From contig JAWHQI010000065.1 in NCBI GenBank assembly GCA_033032865.1, positions 4,402,001-4,466,000 of the forward strand: a stretch of 64,000 nt of DNA, in the 5' to 3' direction. A program made the translations under genes and the position numbers. This document shows positions 1-10,547 of this stretch, piece by piece. The stretch comes from Dactylorhiza incarnata (taxonomy: Eukaryota; Streptophyta; Magnoliopsida; Asparagales; Orchidaceae). A model generated the notes under the pieces. That model ran no database searches, was not told the DNA's origin, and worked only from the letters and a program-made list of their open reading frames with translations. Each line of letters starts with the position of its first letter. Positions within the stretch are counted from its first letter, which is position 1.

Positions 1-580
1 AACCGTAGGAAGGAGCGGACCCAGTCTCTAAATAGATCCAGGGAGCTACCGCCGACGGTAGAGCTACCGCCCCGCGGTACCCTGTATGGAAATCAGGAGG
101 CACACGGATCGTGACAGAAATGACAAGCGCGTTTCTTCATTTTAGACATTCATCCTTACCGCGCCACGGTAAGAAGCTAACGCGCCGCGTTAGCTTGTTA
201 TACGCTGCTCCGTCAGATTTCCTTCTACATTTAGCTCCTCGTTTTAGTGTTGATTGACGGCTTTTCCATATGCTACTGCCGGGCAATAGAGTTAGCGCGC
301 CGCGGTAGGAAATTTTAAAGATGGCCTCGCTCCTGCCAATCCTTGCGTTGAAAATGCATCTACCAGCTCTCCCTCTATATCCAGGACCTACCGCCAGCGG
401 TAGGTGCTACTGCCCTGCGGTAACTCACAGAGATGTGCTTCGTCGTCCGTCTTTTATCCTCGTTCACCGCATGCTTGTACCTGTACGACCTGTACACTAT
501 AAACACGCAAAAGACTAGATCAAATACATGCCAGTATTTGTTATTCTCAAACCAAGAGATGTGGAACGCATGTTCCAACA
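1..580 (-). mobile_element. Sirevirus (Ty1/copia) LTR, truncated by window edge
   Basis: On the minus strand this begins TGTTGGAACATG and continues with a CTTGGTTTGAGAATAACAAA-type stretch followed by TTTATAGTGTACAGG. The same order of motifs opens the better-defined Sirevirus LTRs at 52587 and 59525. The LTR start is therefore at 580 and its body runs off the left edge. The sequence right of 580 is not a polypurine tract, so this is a 5' LTR or a solo LTR, with any internal region to the left. Positions 40-430 carry repeated inverted motifs of the form CTACCGCC..GGCGGTAG. Confidence 0.8.
40..425. repeat. Cluster of TACCGC/GCGGTA inverted motifs in LTR
   Basis: At least six short GC-rich palindromes are visible: around 48-60 (ctaccgccgacggtag), 65-80 (ctaccgccccgcggtacc), 158-172 (taccgcgccacggta), 177-196 (gctaacgcgccgcgttagc), 290-308 (gcgcgccgcggtag) and 390-405 (ctaccgccagcggtag). 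The arms pair while the 2-4 central bases vary. This matches the repeated-palindrome zone known from Sirevirus LTRs. Confidence 0.75.
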
Positions 581-1218
581 GGATGAGGCTCGGTGGATCG
601 CGGGTGGTTGGCGGCTGTCCAGAGGTAGAAGTCGGAGAATCGATAACTGGAATCGGAGCCCTGGAGGTGGAGAGGATTGGAATGTGGGCTGGCTTGGGAG
701 GGGTTGAGGGTGTGCGCTTCTGGGGGGGGATTTGTGGGCCGGTGAGGGGTTTGGCCGGGCTATTTCAGGAGGGATGTGAGGCACAACGAGGCCTTTGATG
801 TGGGATTCCTGGGAAGGGATATGCGAGCCAAACAGGCTTGATTCGTTGGAGGTGGTTGAGGGCTTCCGGATGGAGGCAGAAAACTGCAACCTGGACGAAA
901 CAAGCCGCCAATTTAATAATAAGCATGGATTTACTGTAGGATCAGAGATGGGTATGGATTTGCTGTTGGAAAACTAAGAGGGGCATGGAATGGTGGTAGG
1001 GTTTCAGAGGGTTTTGGAGAGGGGAAAACAACGACTATGGATCGGGGATACAAAAGGGATGCGAAAAATACCTAGGAGTCGTCACCTATGGCCTCACAGA
1101 GTCATCACCGTAAGAGGATCAGTAGATTCCGGAAATGTTTCTTCTCCAAAATCAGCAATGAGTAATGCTTACGATAAAACCCAAGCAGATCAACACAAGA
1201 GGGAGCAGATTTTTAAAT
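581..1218. other. Unassigned G/purine-rich stretch
   Basis: Between the Sirevirus LTR and the gypsy relic. The first 250 bases are strongly G-rich on the plus strand, including a run of eight G near 724. The minus strand reads as a proline- and serine-rich frame that runs into the LTR, so it is not a clean gene. I recognise no domain, RNA gene or element end here. Confidence 0.4.
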
Positions 1219-1302
1219 TTGGAGAGCAGATGATGATTCACATATGATCTGAGAGGTTCCTTGGAGAGCAGATGATGATTCACATATGATCTGAGAGGTT
1301 CC
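1219..1302. repeat. 42-bp perfect tandem duplication
   Basis: A 42-bp unit starting ttggagagcagatgatgatt and ending ctgagaggttcc occurs twice back to back (1219-1260 and 1261-1302) without a difference. It looks like a simple local duplication close to the start of a decayed gypsy coding region. Confidence 0.85.
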
Positions 1303-1330
1303 CTTAAGGAAGAACATGTGAAGGATTAGT

Positions 1331-1835
1331 ATGAATGCAAATGAGATTGACATCCCTCAAAATATGAGGATAAATAGAATATTCAATGTAGAGGACCTGA
1401 CTCCTTACTACGAGGAGTGCGTGTACGTGGATCCCTTCTCTACTCCCACGCGTGAGCCACAACATCTCTTACTTCCTCCCACTCCACCGCTGCCTCAGCC
1501 TGATGAGTCCCACCATGAGAGCTACCTCGCACCACCGATAGTTCCACCCATTTAGTTTTCATACAAAGATACTACTTATTCAGAGGTACCCATGACTACC
1601 GTAGATATACTTCAAATTGTTGCCCATGACTTTATAGCCATAAGAGTGCGAGATACACTACGATAACTTGTCCATTGGAGCAGCTACCCGCTCTCAGATG
1701 ATACATGGATTTCCCCAGTTCATGAGTGGCTTGCCCCTAGGCTACACCAAGAGTACGACCATCTTTACTCTGGAGATGAGTACTTTCAAGTTGGGGAGAG
1801 TTGGACATCGCTAGCCCACATACATTTATTCTCGC
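1331..1835 (+). pseudogene. Ty3/gypsy integrase C-terminus and chromodomain relic
   Basis: One plus-strand frame reads FNVEDLTPYY near its start, the typical conserved motif at the end of chromovirus integrases. After a proline-rich linker comes VDILQIVAHDFIAIRVRDTL and then LVHWSSYPLSDDTWI, which matches the W-x-x-x-P-x-x-DxTWI core of gypsy chromodomains. Stops in this frame at 1553 (tag) and 1664 (taa) show it is dead. The N-terminal pol domains are absent, so only the 3' end of pol survives. In live chromoviruses this domain guides integration to particular chromatin. No matching LTR was identified downstream, where the Athila element follows. Confidence 0.75.
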
Positions 1836-2877
1836 GGGATGCGGTGATCCACTACCTGTTTGGATGATCCGAGTCCACGGATGTGTCTGGATGTTCGTTC
1901 TGAGTCTTTTTCATGTATTTATTTTTATGTTGCGATTTGTATTTGACACCCGATCGGCTTAGACATAATAAACCGTCCGATCCGGGTGCCCTTTCAATTA
2001 TGTACTATGTATACACAAAAGCAATCATCGGTTGTGGGATCGATGATTTTGGTTCTATTTTAGAAACCAACAGTCCCTCCTCACTGTGCGACCTCAGACG
2101 TTCTCCTTGGCGGAGACTCCAAGGATTCGTCATTCCAGCCTCCTCTTCCCCAATGACTGCCTTTTCCCTCTCAGCGACCACTCCTGCAAGCCTACACCGC
2201 GACACCTCCTACCTCCACTAACTGCAAGCCCCGTATGCTACACCACCTGCTTCCGCTAACCACAAGCCCCAGCCTCGCCCTAACCGCGACCCGCCACTAG
2301 ATCTCATCAACCTCACGCTGGCGTGACCAAGCTTCGACGCCACAACCAAGTCCACCTCACCATTTCGCCTCTGATCCTTACTCCCTTCCCGAATCCATTC
2401 CCCATTTCCCCTCTCGACCAAATTATCCCCTCCACCATTGCTTTCGATCTCCCCACTCACCGCCATTCCCGATCCCGCCTCTCGACCATCCCGACGTCAC
2501 TCCCCCTACTTCCTTTCCCACGACTCGTCTACTTGTAACAACTTTGGACCTTTTCTATTACTGAATTTCTCTTTCGCCTACACGGGTAAGTCGTATTTTG
2601 GTGTTCTTATCATTTATTATATTATTCGGACTATATTTAGTTGGGTACAATTATTATATGCTTTATTTTCGTGAGGTCACTTGATTTGCAGGCTTATTCA
2701 CTGCATGCTTAAAGTACTTGTGCCTCAATTGCTTGTGAATTAGGGTATGTTTTTCCAATTCCATCATCTGTGAAAAAATGTGCTCCTGACTAAGTTTTAT
2801 TTTGATTAATTGTTTATTGCTAATTTAATCGGACGGTCTATTGCATTTGCACCAACATTAGGATTTGTCAGTAAGTG
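1836..2877 (+). other. Unassigned; pyrimidine-rich leader-like segment with a splice-donor-like site
   Basis: No domain is recognised. From about 2040 to 2585 the plus strand is C/T-rich with many proline codons in several frames, like the transcribed leader of a plant gene or a gypsy LTR. It is followed at about 2584-2590 by ggtaagt, a perfect donor consensus, then AT-rich intron-like sequence. The Athila target duplication aagtg sits at 2873-2877. Whether this is an exon of a host gene or an LTR leader cannot be decided from sequence alone. Confidence 0.35.
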
Positions 2878-4497
2878 TGATGAGTACGATATTTACAGTG
2901 TCTTACGGACTCATCCTTGCTAGTTTTCACTCTTGTGCACTACACTTTTAGTCCTTAATTGCTTGTATTTCACATGTACACACTTTCACTCTAAGTGCAC
3001 TGTTTAGGCCCGCTGTGGTGTGCAATTGCGTGCTATGTTGTTAGGGGTAAGCACATGGTGCTCCCCATTCTTTTTCTGGTGTTTGGCTTGTGCTGGAGGT
3101 GTGCTCCCAGCTTGTGGTTTTGCTGTGCAGGTGGGCAAGTCTCCTATGCTGCCCAATCTCATTCCTGTAGGAATCGCACGGTCGTGCGTTTCCTTGACAC
3201 ACGATCTCTGCAACCGTGCGCGTTCTGCAATGCTCCAGGATGGTGATCTGCCCCCGGGCCGTACGATTTGTTCTCGCACGGTCGGTTTCGACTGTGCGTG
3301 ATCAAATCACATGACCTTGCCTTTTTGTCTATAGTTTTTATGAAATTATCGCCCGTGCATTTCCATCACACACGGTTGGATTCAACGTGCGAGAAGGAAA
3401 TCGCACGATCTTCTCTTTTGACCTGTTTTTCAGCGATCTGCATCTACCCGTGCATTTTGTTCTCGCATGGTCGGTTTCGACCATGCGTGAGTAAAATCGC
3501 ACAGGCTTTTCTGCATAGCTTTTCTGGGTCATCTGCTCGTTAAAATTCACACTATCCACACACGGTTGTGCGTTCGACCGTGTGTGCCCAATTTTCTAAC
3601 TGTTTGGTATTTAAGCGCAGGTCTTCGCCCTATTTCGGGATCTTCCGCCATTTTCGTGCCCAAGTGCTCAGTTCCGTCCCATTTCGCCGCTCCACCACCG
3701 CCCACCTTTAGGTGGAGCTCCGACCACTTTCTTCTTGCAAATCAAAGACTAGGACTTCATCCTTGGCCTCCTCCATCATTAGTGTGCTTCCAAGCCACAT
3801 TTCAAGGGATTTCCTGCTACATTCCCGGAGTTCTCCGGCAAGGTCGTGACCGAAGGCGATTCACGAAGAAGATGGGTAGAGTGGAAGAAGGTGACAACTC
3901 TTCTGGACCCCGGACGGCAGTTGAAGACCGAGCACGGACAAGGCTTAACAACCCTACGATTCCGGCCACGAAACTCTAACGAGTCTTCGTGCTTTGGTTG
4001 TAATCTTACCCCCTCCTTATTGTTGCAGTAATTTCTTGTTGAATGTTGTGTTGTATGAATGATGTCCATGAACCCTAACTTGCGATTAATGTTAATTTCG
4101 TTTCTGTGAATGTTATGGTGGTTTGTGTGAAGTGAGGTGTGTCCTCATTCCATCCTCCAGCCCGCCGTTTCGTTGAGTCGCCGCACTCTGCCGTGTGTGA
4201 TCCCTCCATTCGCTTGCCTACTCATCCATTCACCAACCGAATCAGTGCATTGTAGCATGCAGTAGCTCCACTCGCCAAGCGAAGCGGTGTTTTCGACCCA
4301 CATTAGTTAATTTAGTTTTCGTTTATTTCTCTCAAAACCAAATCCAAGCTCTTTCATTAGTTAAATCTTTATATTTGACTTTCCTAAACAACAGAATCAC
4401 GCACCCCATCCTGCGTTCCTCTGAGATCGATACTTGGGGATTTAGTCCCGCATTTTATATTACTTGTGCGACCGGTACACTTGTCGTGAGTGCATCA
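2878..4497 (+). repeat. Athila 5' LTR
   Basis: 1620 bp, TG...CA ends. It aligns end to end with the copy at 8923-10542. It contains a cluster of hairpin-forming motifs at about 3170-3595. The left boundary is fixed by the target duplication aagtg and the right boundary by the primer-binding site. Confidence 0.93.
3170..3595. repeat. CGCACGGTCG/CGACCGTGCG palindrome cluster (5' LTR)
   Basis: Repeated inverted motifs: gcacggtcgtgc near 3176; cgcacggtcg-gttt-cgactgtgcg at 3275-3298; cgcatggtcg-gttt-cgaccatgcg near 3465-3488; cacacacggttg-6 nt-cgaccgtgtgtg near 3556-3585. Further half-sites CCGTGCA and CGCACGA lie between. The second and third share the same gttt loop but differ by a base pair changed on both arms. 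Confidence 0.85.
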
Positions 4498-4503
4498 AGT
4501 TTT

Positions 4504-4521
4504 TGACGTCGTTGCGGGGGA
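4504..4521 (+). promoter_or_regulatory. Athila primer-binding site
   Basis: tgacgtcgttgcggggg lies seven bases after the 5' LTR end. It resembles the complement of the tRNA-Asp 3' end (TGGCGCCGTTGCCGGGGA) used by Athila elements, with a few mismatches. Confidence 0.7.
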
Positions 4522-4793
4522 GCGCAGACGTTGTGTAATTTTTCTGTCAAGAAGCTGTTATAAAGATTTGTTGTTTTTAATTTTTGTTTGTTGTTTTGAG
4601 TTGTATGCAGGGGCGAGGCGGAGATTTAGTTGAATATGATCCCGAAATAGAGCAGACGCTGTGTGTGCACCGCCGTGCTGCTACTGCCATGGAGGGTAAG
4701 CGAAACAATGAGAATAACCTCAGGGGAGAGAACGTGCCCGTCGTTGGTCAGGCTGCTGATGAACACGATGTGGCCCGGCTAAGTCCCTGAACT

Positions 4794-6035
4794 ATGTGTG
4801 ATTACACCACTCCCACTGTTGGGAGTGTGTATCCTGGATTTGGCCTGGCCATTACAAATAATCAGTTCGAGATCAAGCCAGCCATCTTGAACATCATCCG
4901 CAACAACGCCCAGTTCTCTGGGATGGCAAATGAAGATCCCCATCTTCACTTGGCAGAGTTCTCTGAAATCTGCGGAATGTTTCGGTACGCCGGCATTACC
5001 GATGATACGGTAAAGTTAAGACTGTTTCCATTCTCTCTTCGGGATAAGGCGAAGGCTTGGCTCCACGCCATTCCACCGGGTGCTGCTACCACGTGGGATG
5101 TGCTGTCATCCAAGTTCCTTGCCAAATTCCACCCCTGTGGATAAAATTGTGTGCATGAGAGAGATCGCAGCCTTCCGTCAAAACGATCAAGAGACCCTTG
5201 CGGAGGCGTGGAAAGGTTTATGGACCTCCTCCAGAAGTGCCCTCATCACGAGTTCCAACCTTGGAACTTGGTTGAGAATTTCTACTTTGCGATAGAGCCC
5301 AACTACAGAGCCATGATTGATGCCGCTGCTGCTGGTGGGACATTGTTGAACCACACTCCTGAGGAAGCACTGCGAATCCTGCAGGACACTCCTTCGCACA
5401 ACTCTTTCTGGACGGTCGATAGGAACACTCCGCGAAGTATAAGGGGATTATTTGAAGTGAACACTACAATGCCACCAGCTGATGCGACACCATCACCATC
5501 TGAGAACATAGCCCTGCTGAAGAGGCCCTCCTCTACTTCTGCTCAGGTGATGGTCATCTCGTTCCAAGGTTGTGGGAACCCCGGGCACCATGCTTATGAG
5601 TGTCCAACTGGTGAGCTTTCTTCGAACTTTTCTAGCTTGAATGTTGATGAGTGTGTTAATTATGTGAACATTCAAAATCGTGCGGCGCCATTTTCAAATA
5701 CTTATAACTCGGGTATGAGAAATCACCCGAATTTTTCTTGGAACCAAAATGCTGCAGGCCAACGATGGCAACCGGGCCAGCATCAATTTGATGCTCAGGC
5801 TTCGGGAAGCCAACCGAGGCCGCCACATCCGGGTTATACTCAAGGTGCCCCTGCCCAGAGGAAAAGTGCTGTGGAAGAGTTGATGGAAAAATTTGTAGAT
5901 GTGACCCAATCTAACATGGCCAACCAGACTGCCTCTATGAGGAACTTGGAGATGCAACTAGGCCAGTTGACCCAATTGCTATCTGAGCGAGCTCAGGAGG
6001 CTCTTCCCAGTACAACTGAAAAAAAATCCTCGTGA
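4794..6035 (+). pseudogene. Athila Gag, frameshifted
   Basis: The frame from 4794 reads FEIKPAILNIIRNNAQFSG, then EDPHLHLAEFSEICGMF and LRLFPFSLRDKAKAWLHA, the standard Athila Gag core (retrotrans_gag family, nucleocapsid formation). At about 5138 the reading shifts by one base (HP-VDKIVCMREIAAF continues in another frame) and shifts back near 5207, after which it reads FMDLLQKCPHHEFQPW to the stop at 6033. A zinc-knuckle relic CGNPGHHAYECP near 5570-5605 lacks the first cysteine of CCHC. A glutamine-rich C-terminal segment follows. The two compensating shifts remove about 23 residues of correct sequence, so the protein is unlikely to work. Confidence 0.88.
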
Positions 6036-6048
6036 GCAGGGGAAGAGC

Positions 6049-7041
6049 TTGGCGAAGTCAGATGGTTGCCATGAGGGCGATTTAGTAGTCAAGTGCATCA
6101 TAGATAATGTTGAAACCACTGCATTGTGCGACATGGGGTCATCACGCAACGTCCTTGCATTGCAAGACGTTGAAAAACTTAATCTAAATATTAATGTTGA
6201 TGATCGGACATCCCTTGTCCTCACCAATGGGTCGGTGGTGGAGATCGAAGGAGAAGTTAAGGAGGTTGAGATTATTGTGGATGGAACGTCGGTAGTCACC
6301 AACTATCAAGTGTTGGGACCCATGGAAAATAATTCCATTCCTATTCTGTGTGTCCCCTTCTTGAAAGAGAGTGACTTCATTCTTCATATTGCCAATTGGT
6401 GTGTTACTTTGCTACCCAAAGTGACACACCATGCTTGTCCATCCACAATAACCAAGGACCTCAATATGTTATCTGTTGTTGTTTCTGATGAGGCTACGAG
6501 TGACCAAGAACACAGGTCTGAAGTTTGTAAGTTGATGGAAATTGTTGAGAAAATGAGGATTGAAGCAAGTGCTGAATCGCAGGCTGAAGGAGTTGAGCTA
6601 GTGAAGAAGGACCTTATGGATGACGAGGCTGCGATGAATGAAGGGGGCGAAGCCGCGAAGTTGAGTGTTATTGCAGAGAGCATGGCCACAAATTCTTCAA
6701 ACATTGCTATTAAATTTGAGTCGCTCTGTAAACAATTAAAACAGGTGCGATGGGCTGATATGGCACACGCGGTGGGTGAAGAAATGAAGCCCCATGCTGT
6801 TCCTAGGAAGCTAGACACGATTTTGATCGAGTACATAGCGCTCAATGGCGCTCTCCCACTGTGGAGAAATTTAAACAAGAAAGGATATTGCTCGCTGCGC
6901 GTTTTGCTGTCCTCCAGCGCGAGAAGGAGGAGGTTAGGGGCAAGGGAGAGACATCTCCCTTGGGCCCTAAAGCTTTCACCTCCTTCCCATCTCGCGTGGC
7001 AGGGGAGAACCACCACAAGTCGGCGTATAGCTGATTCGTGA
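6049..7041 (+). pseudogene. Athila protease plus acidic tail; no RT
   Basis: The first third is a retropepsin-like domain: LVVKCIIDNVETTALCDMGSSRNVL contains the active-site region, with DMGSS where Athila proteases usually have DLGAS, followed by PILCVPFLKESDFILHI. It is in a different frame from Gag. After about residue 130 the frame turns into an acidic, alanine- and glutamate-rich stretch I do not recognise, then basic low-complexity residues to a stop at 7039. In complete Athila elements reverse transcriptase follows here; it is missing. The product would be a truncated Pol fragment. Confidence 0.7.
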
Positions 7042-8245
7042 CGGGTCTCCGGGTTGTTTGTGCTGCTGCTTGGTCTGTTTAGTCTTGCCTTGTCAGTTGA
7101 ATTTGTTTTGTTTGTTTCTATGTGGTAGTGATAGGAGACATTTCCGAGAACTCTTTTTGTTATATATAACTGCTAATACAGGTATTTGGTCCACCTTAAG
7201 GACGGTAAACAAAATGGCTAATGAGAGACGACCAAGTTTTGTTGTTTTGTTTGTTTTGCCCGCTAATAACTTTTTCAGCATTATATCTGCTGTGTCGGAG
7301 TTCTTTCTCGTAGGTGCGGTGATCCATTAGTGGCGTACATGGGAGTTGATTCTCAGTATTAACGCCTATCTTCTGGTATGCTCATTTCTGAGCATGGGGT
7401 AACCTCTTATCCTAGCATGTATTTAAATTCATACTGTTATGTATGCTTACTATGTTGTTTAGATTAAGTCTGGGGGAGAGCTAAGTATCGTTGCCCACTG
7501 TGCACGCACACATTTCTTTGCATGCTAAAAGTTGTTCTTAATTCCTTTTTATTTTATTTGTTCATATTTATCGCACACCACAACACCCACATGAGCGCGT
7601 GCTTAACCGTAGGCACATTACGAGTTTAATTCGTTTCTTTTGCGTGATCTGGGAAAATCTCTGTGCTGGCTTAGGATTGTGAGACATAGTAAAATGTTGA
7701 CTCCTGTTGTGCTTCTAGTCGAGTGCTCAGGTCTCGCGCAGGTATCCGTGTAGAAATTTTTTTTATGCTTATAGTTTTATACTTTTTCTATTTGCGTAAA
7801 TATTGTTTATTCTACTCAAAAGTGGTGAATCCGGTGTAAATCCGACGGCAGCGTAGGGATGTGTGTAAACTTTTGCTTGACTCGTATTGCTCGAGTCGGG
7901 AGGAAGGATTATCTTTCTCGGTGGCTAAGAACTTTCCCCAAGCGACTCTTGAATCATTGATGCATGTTAGTTCAGTGCGTGAGCATGATGTATGCCCTCA
8001 TTTTGGTCAGGTTGAGCTTTTGTACCATTCCTAACGTCTGATCCTCGCTAGCCCTTTGTGCATACCCCGTCCTCTTGATTCAACTCCACCGATTTCTCAC
8101 CAAAGCCTAAGAGCCAATCTTAGTCGCACACCCAAATTTGGGCTCTAGTTGTATTTTATTTTCATGTTTGGGGTGTTGATGTCGTGTCAATTTTTGTGAA
8201 AATGTGGATGTGCTTCATTATTCAATTTGCTAAAAATGATTTAAA

Positions 8246-8316
8246 AAGAAAAGAAAAAGAAAGTAAGAAAAAGAAAAGAAGTGAGAAAGAAGGAAAAAAG
8301 AGAAAAGAAGAAAAGC
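8246..8316 (+). repeat. Purine (A/G) tract
   Basis: About 70 bases almost entirely A and G (repeats of aaaagaaaag type) inside the Athila 3' internal region. It is low-complexity and may act as an auxiliary polypurine sequence or be simple expansion. Confidence 0.7.
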
Positions 8317-8910
8317 TTTGTTGAAAATCTTTAATTTCTATTGGGAGTAGGCAGTGCACACACCCATATAGTCAAGTCCAAGTCTGGGGTGTGGTGCACC
8401 CGCGTGTAGTTTTGTGGTGTTGTGTGGATAGTTCTTATTGTGGAAGTTTTTTTGGGTTGGGTGCATTGAGCCCTTATATTTATCTTTGTATACCTTACTG
8501 TAACCCAAGCCCCATCTTTAACCTAAAGTCCTACTGATTCACGCGTTGAACCAAACTAGTGTTGTGGATAGAGTGCGAACGGGTGAGCTTATGGTCACCG
8601 ACATTGATGGATATTAATGGAGGTTGTCCCGAGCACTGATCTTTGGCAATGCTCGCCTCATCGATCAGCTTACTTTATCCCTACGCGGCAACGACCGATT
8701 CACCGTGATTCAATTTTTGAGTAGAAGTAATATATAGTTACGCTCTTAGATATGTACAAACTATTATGTATAATTCAAATTCTCTCTACTGTATTTCTAC
8801 GCACGTGAGTGTGCGACTTCGCATGGTACTCCGCCTCTGCAATTACTATGTCAACCATAATTTTTCTCGTCCGCATAAGGGATGGTTTCCTCGGGACGAG
8901 CAAATAGTTA

Positions 8911-8922
8911 AGTCTGGGAGTG
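8911..8922 (+). promoter_or_regulatory. Athila polypurine tract
   Basis: agtctgggagtg abuts the TGATGAG start of the 3' LTR. It is the expected site of plus-strand DNA priming. Confidence 0.6.
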
Positions 8923-10542
8923 TGATGAGTCCGATATTTATAGTGTTTTACGGACTCATCCAGGCTAGTTTTCACTCTTGTGCACTACACTTTTAGTCCT
9001 TAATTGCTTGTATTTCACATGCACACACTTTCACTCTAAGTGCACTGTTTAGGCCCGATATGGTGTGCAATTGCACGCTATGTTGTTGGGTGTAAGCACA
9101 TGGTGCTCCCCATTCTTTTTCTGGTGTTTGACTTGTGCCGGAGGTGTGTTCCCAGCTTGTGGTTTTGCTGTGCAGGTGGACATGTCTCCTATGCTGCCCA
9201 ATCTCATTCTTGTAGGAATCGCATGGTCGTGCATTTCCTTGACGCACGATCTCTGCAACCGTGCACGTTCTGCAGTGCTCCAGGATGGTGATCTGCCCCC
9301 GGGCCGTGCGATTTGTTCTCGCACGGTCGGTTTCAACCGTGTGTGATCAAATTGCACGACCTTGCTTTTTTTTTTCTAAAAATTTTATGAAATTATCGCC
9401 CGTGCATTTCGTGCACGCACGGTTGGATTCAACCGTACGAGAAAGAAATCGCATGATCTTCTCTTTTGACCTGTTTTTCAGCGATCTGCATCTACCCGGG
9501 CGTTTTGTTCTCGTACGGTCGGTTTCGATCGCGCGTGAGTAAAATTGCACGGGCTCTTTTGCATAGCTTTTCTGGGTCATCTGCTCTTTAAATTCGCACG
9601 ATCCACGCACGGCCGTGTGTTCGACCGTGCGTGTCCAATTTTCTGGCTGTTTGGTATTTAAGCGCAGGTCTTCGCCCTATTTCGTGATCTTCCGCCATTT
9701 TCGCACCCAAGTGCTCAGTTCCGCCCCATTTCGTCACTCCACCACCGCCCACCTTTACGAGGAGCTCCGACCACTTTCTTCTTGCAAATCAAAGGCTAGG
9801 ACTTCATCCTTGGCCTCCTTCATCATTAGTGTGCTTCCAAGCCACATTTCAAGGGATTTCCTGCTACATTCCCGGAGTTCTCCGGCAAGGTCGTTACCGA
9901 AGGCGATTCACGAAGAAGACGGGTAGAGTGGAAGAAGGTGACAACTCTTCTGGACCCCGAACGACAGTTGAAGACCGAGCACGGACATGGCTTGACAACC
10001 CTACGATTCCGGCCGCAAATCTCCAACGAGTCTTCGTGCTTTGGTTGTAATCTTACCCCCTCCTTATTGTTGCAGTAATTTCTTATTTAATGTTGTGTTG
10101 TATGAATGATGTCCATGAACCCTAACTTGCGATTAATGTTAATTTCGTTTCTGTGAATGTTATGGTGGTTTGTGTGAAGTGAGGAGTGTCGTCATTCCAT
10201 CCTCCATCCCGCTGTTGCGTGAGTCGCCGCACTCCGTCGTGTGTGATCCCTCCATTCGCTAGCCTACTCATCCATTCGCCAACCGAAGTAGTGCATTGTG
10301 GCCTGCAGTAGCTCCACTCGCCAAGCGAAGCGGTGTTTTCGACCCACATTAGTTAATTTAGTTTTCATTTATTTCTCTCATAATCAAATCCAAGCTCTTT
10401 CATTAGTTAAATCTTTATAACCGACTTTCCTAAACAACAGAATCACGCACCCATCCTGTGTTCCTCTGAGATCGATACTTGGGGATTTACTCCCGCATTT
10501 TCTATTACTTGTGCGACCGGTACACTTGCCGTGAGTGCATCA
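8923..10542 (+). repeat. Athila 3' LTR
   Basis: 1620 bp, same length as the 5' LTR, TGATGAGTCCG...GTGCATCA, followed directly by the target duplication aagtg at 10543-10547. The palindrome cluster recurs at about 9215-9640 with substitutions relative to the 5' copy. Confidence 0.93.
9215..9640. repeat. Palindrome cluster (Athila 3' LTR copy)
   Basis: Counterpart of 3170-3595. The hairpin near 9602-9632 reads cacgcacggccg-6 nt-cgaccgtgcgtg. The 5' LTR has A and T where this copy has the paired G and C, so the stem is preserved in both copies with a different base pair. Other arms here have decayed (for example cgtacggtcg against cgatcgcgcg near 9511). Confidence 0.8.
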
Positions 10543-10547
10543 AAGTG

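Larger units (their letters stand above)
7042..8922 (+). other. Athila 3' internal non-coding region
   Basis: No coding domain is recognised over 1.9 kb. Features are three AGTCTGGG-type motifs (about 7468, 8380 and 8911) and a purine tract at about 8246-8316. The last AGTCTGGGAG directly precedes the 3' LTR and is the likely polypurine tract. Deleted pol sequence would normally lie upstream of this region. Confidence 0.6.
2878..10542 (+). mobile_element. Non-autonomous Athila (Ty3/gypsy) element, complete ends
   Basis: Two direct repeats of exactly 1620 bp (2878-4497 and 8923-10542) begin TGATGAGTCCGATATTT (5' copy TGATGAGTACG) and end GTGAGTGCATCA. The element is flanked by a perfect 5-bp target duplication aagtg (2873-2877 and 10543-10547). 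The primer-binding site resembles the tRNA-Asp type used by Athila. The 4.4-kb interior encodes an Athila-like Gag and a retropepsin, but I find no reverse transcriptase, RNase H or integrase. Athila elements normally have internal regions about twice this long, so this is a deletion derivative that would need enzymes in trans. The LTRs differ at scattered positions, many at CpG. Confidence 0.93.

Noticed and set aside
2995..3543. Several 80-93 residue open frames, repeated near 9040-9542
   Set aside because: They lie in the two Athila LTRs over the palindrome cluster, run on both strands, and are not conserved in frame between the two LTRs.
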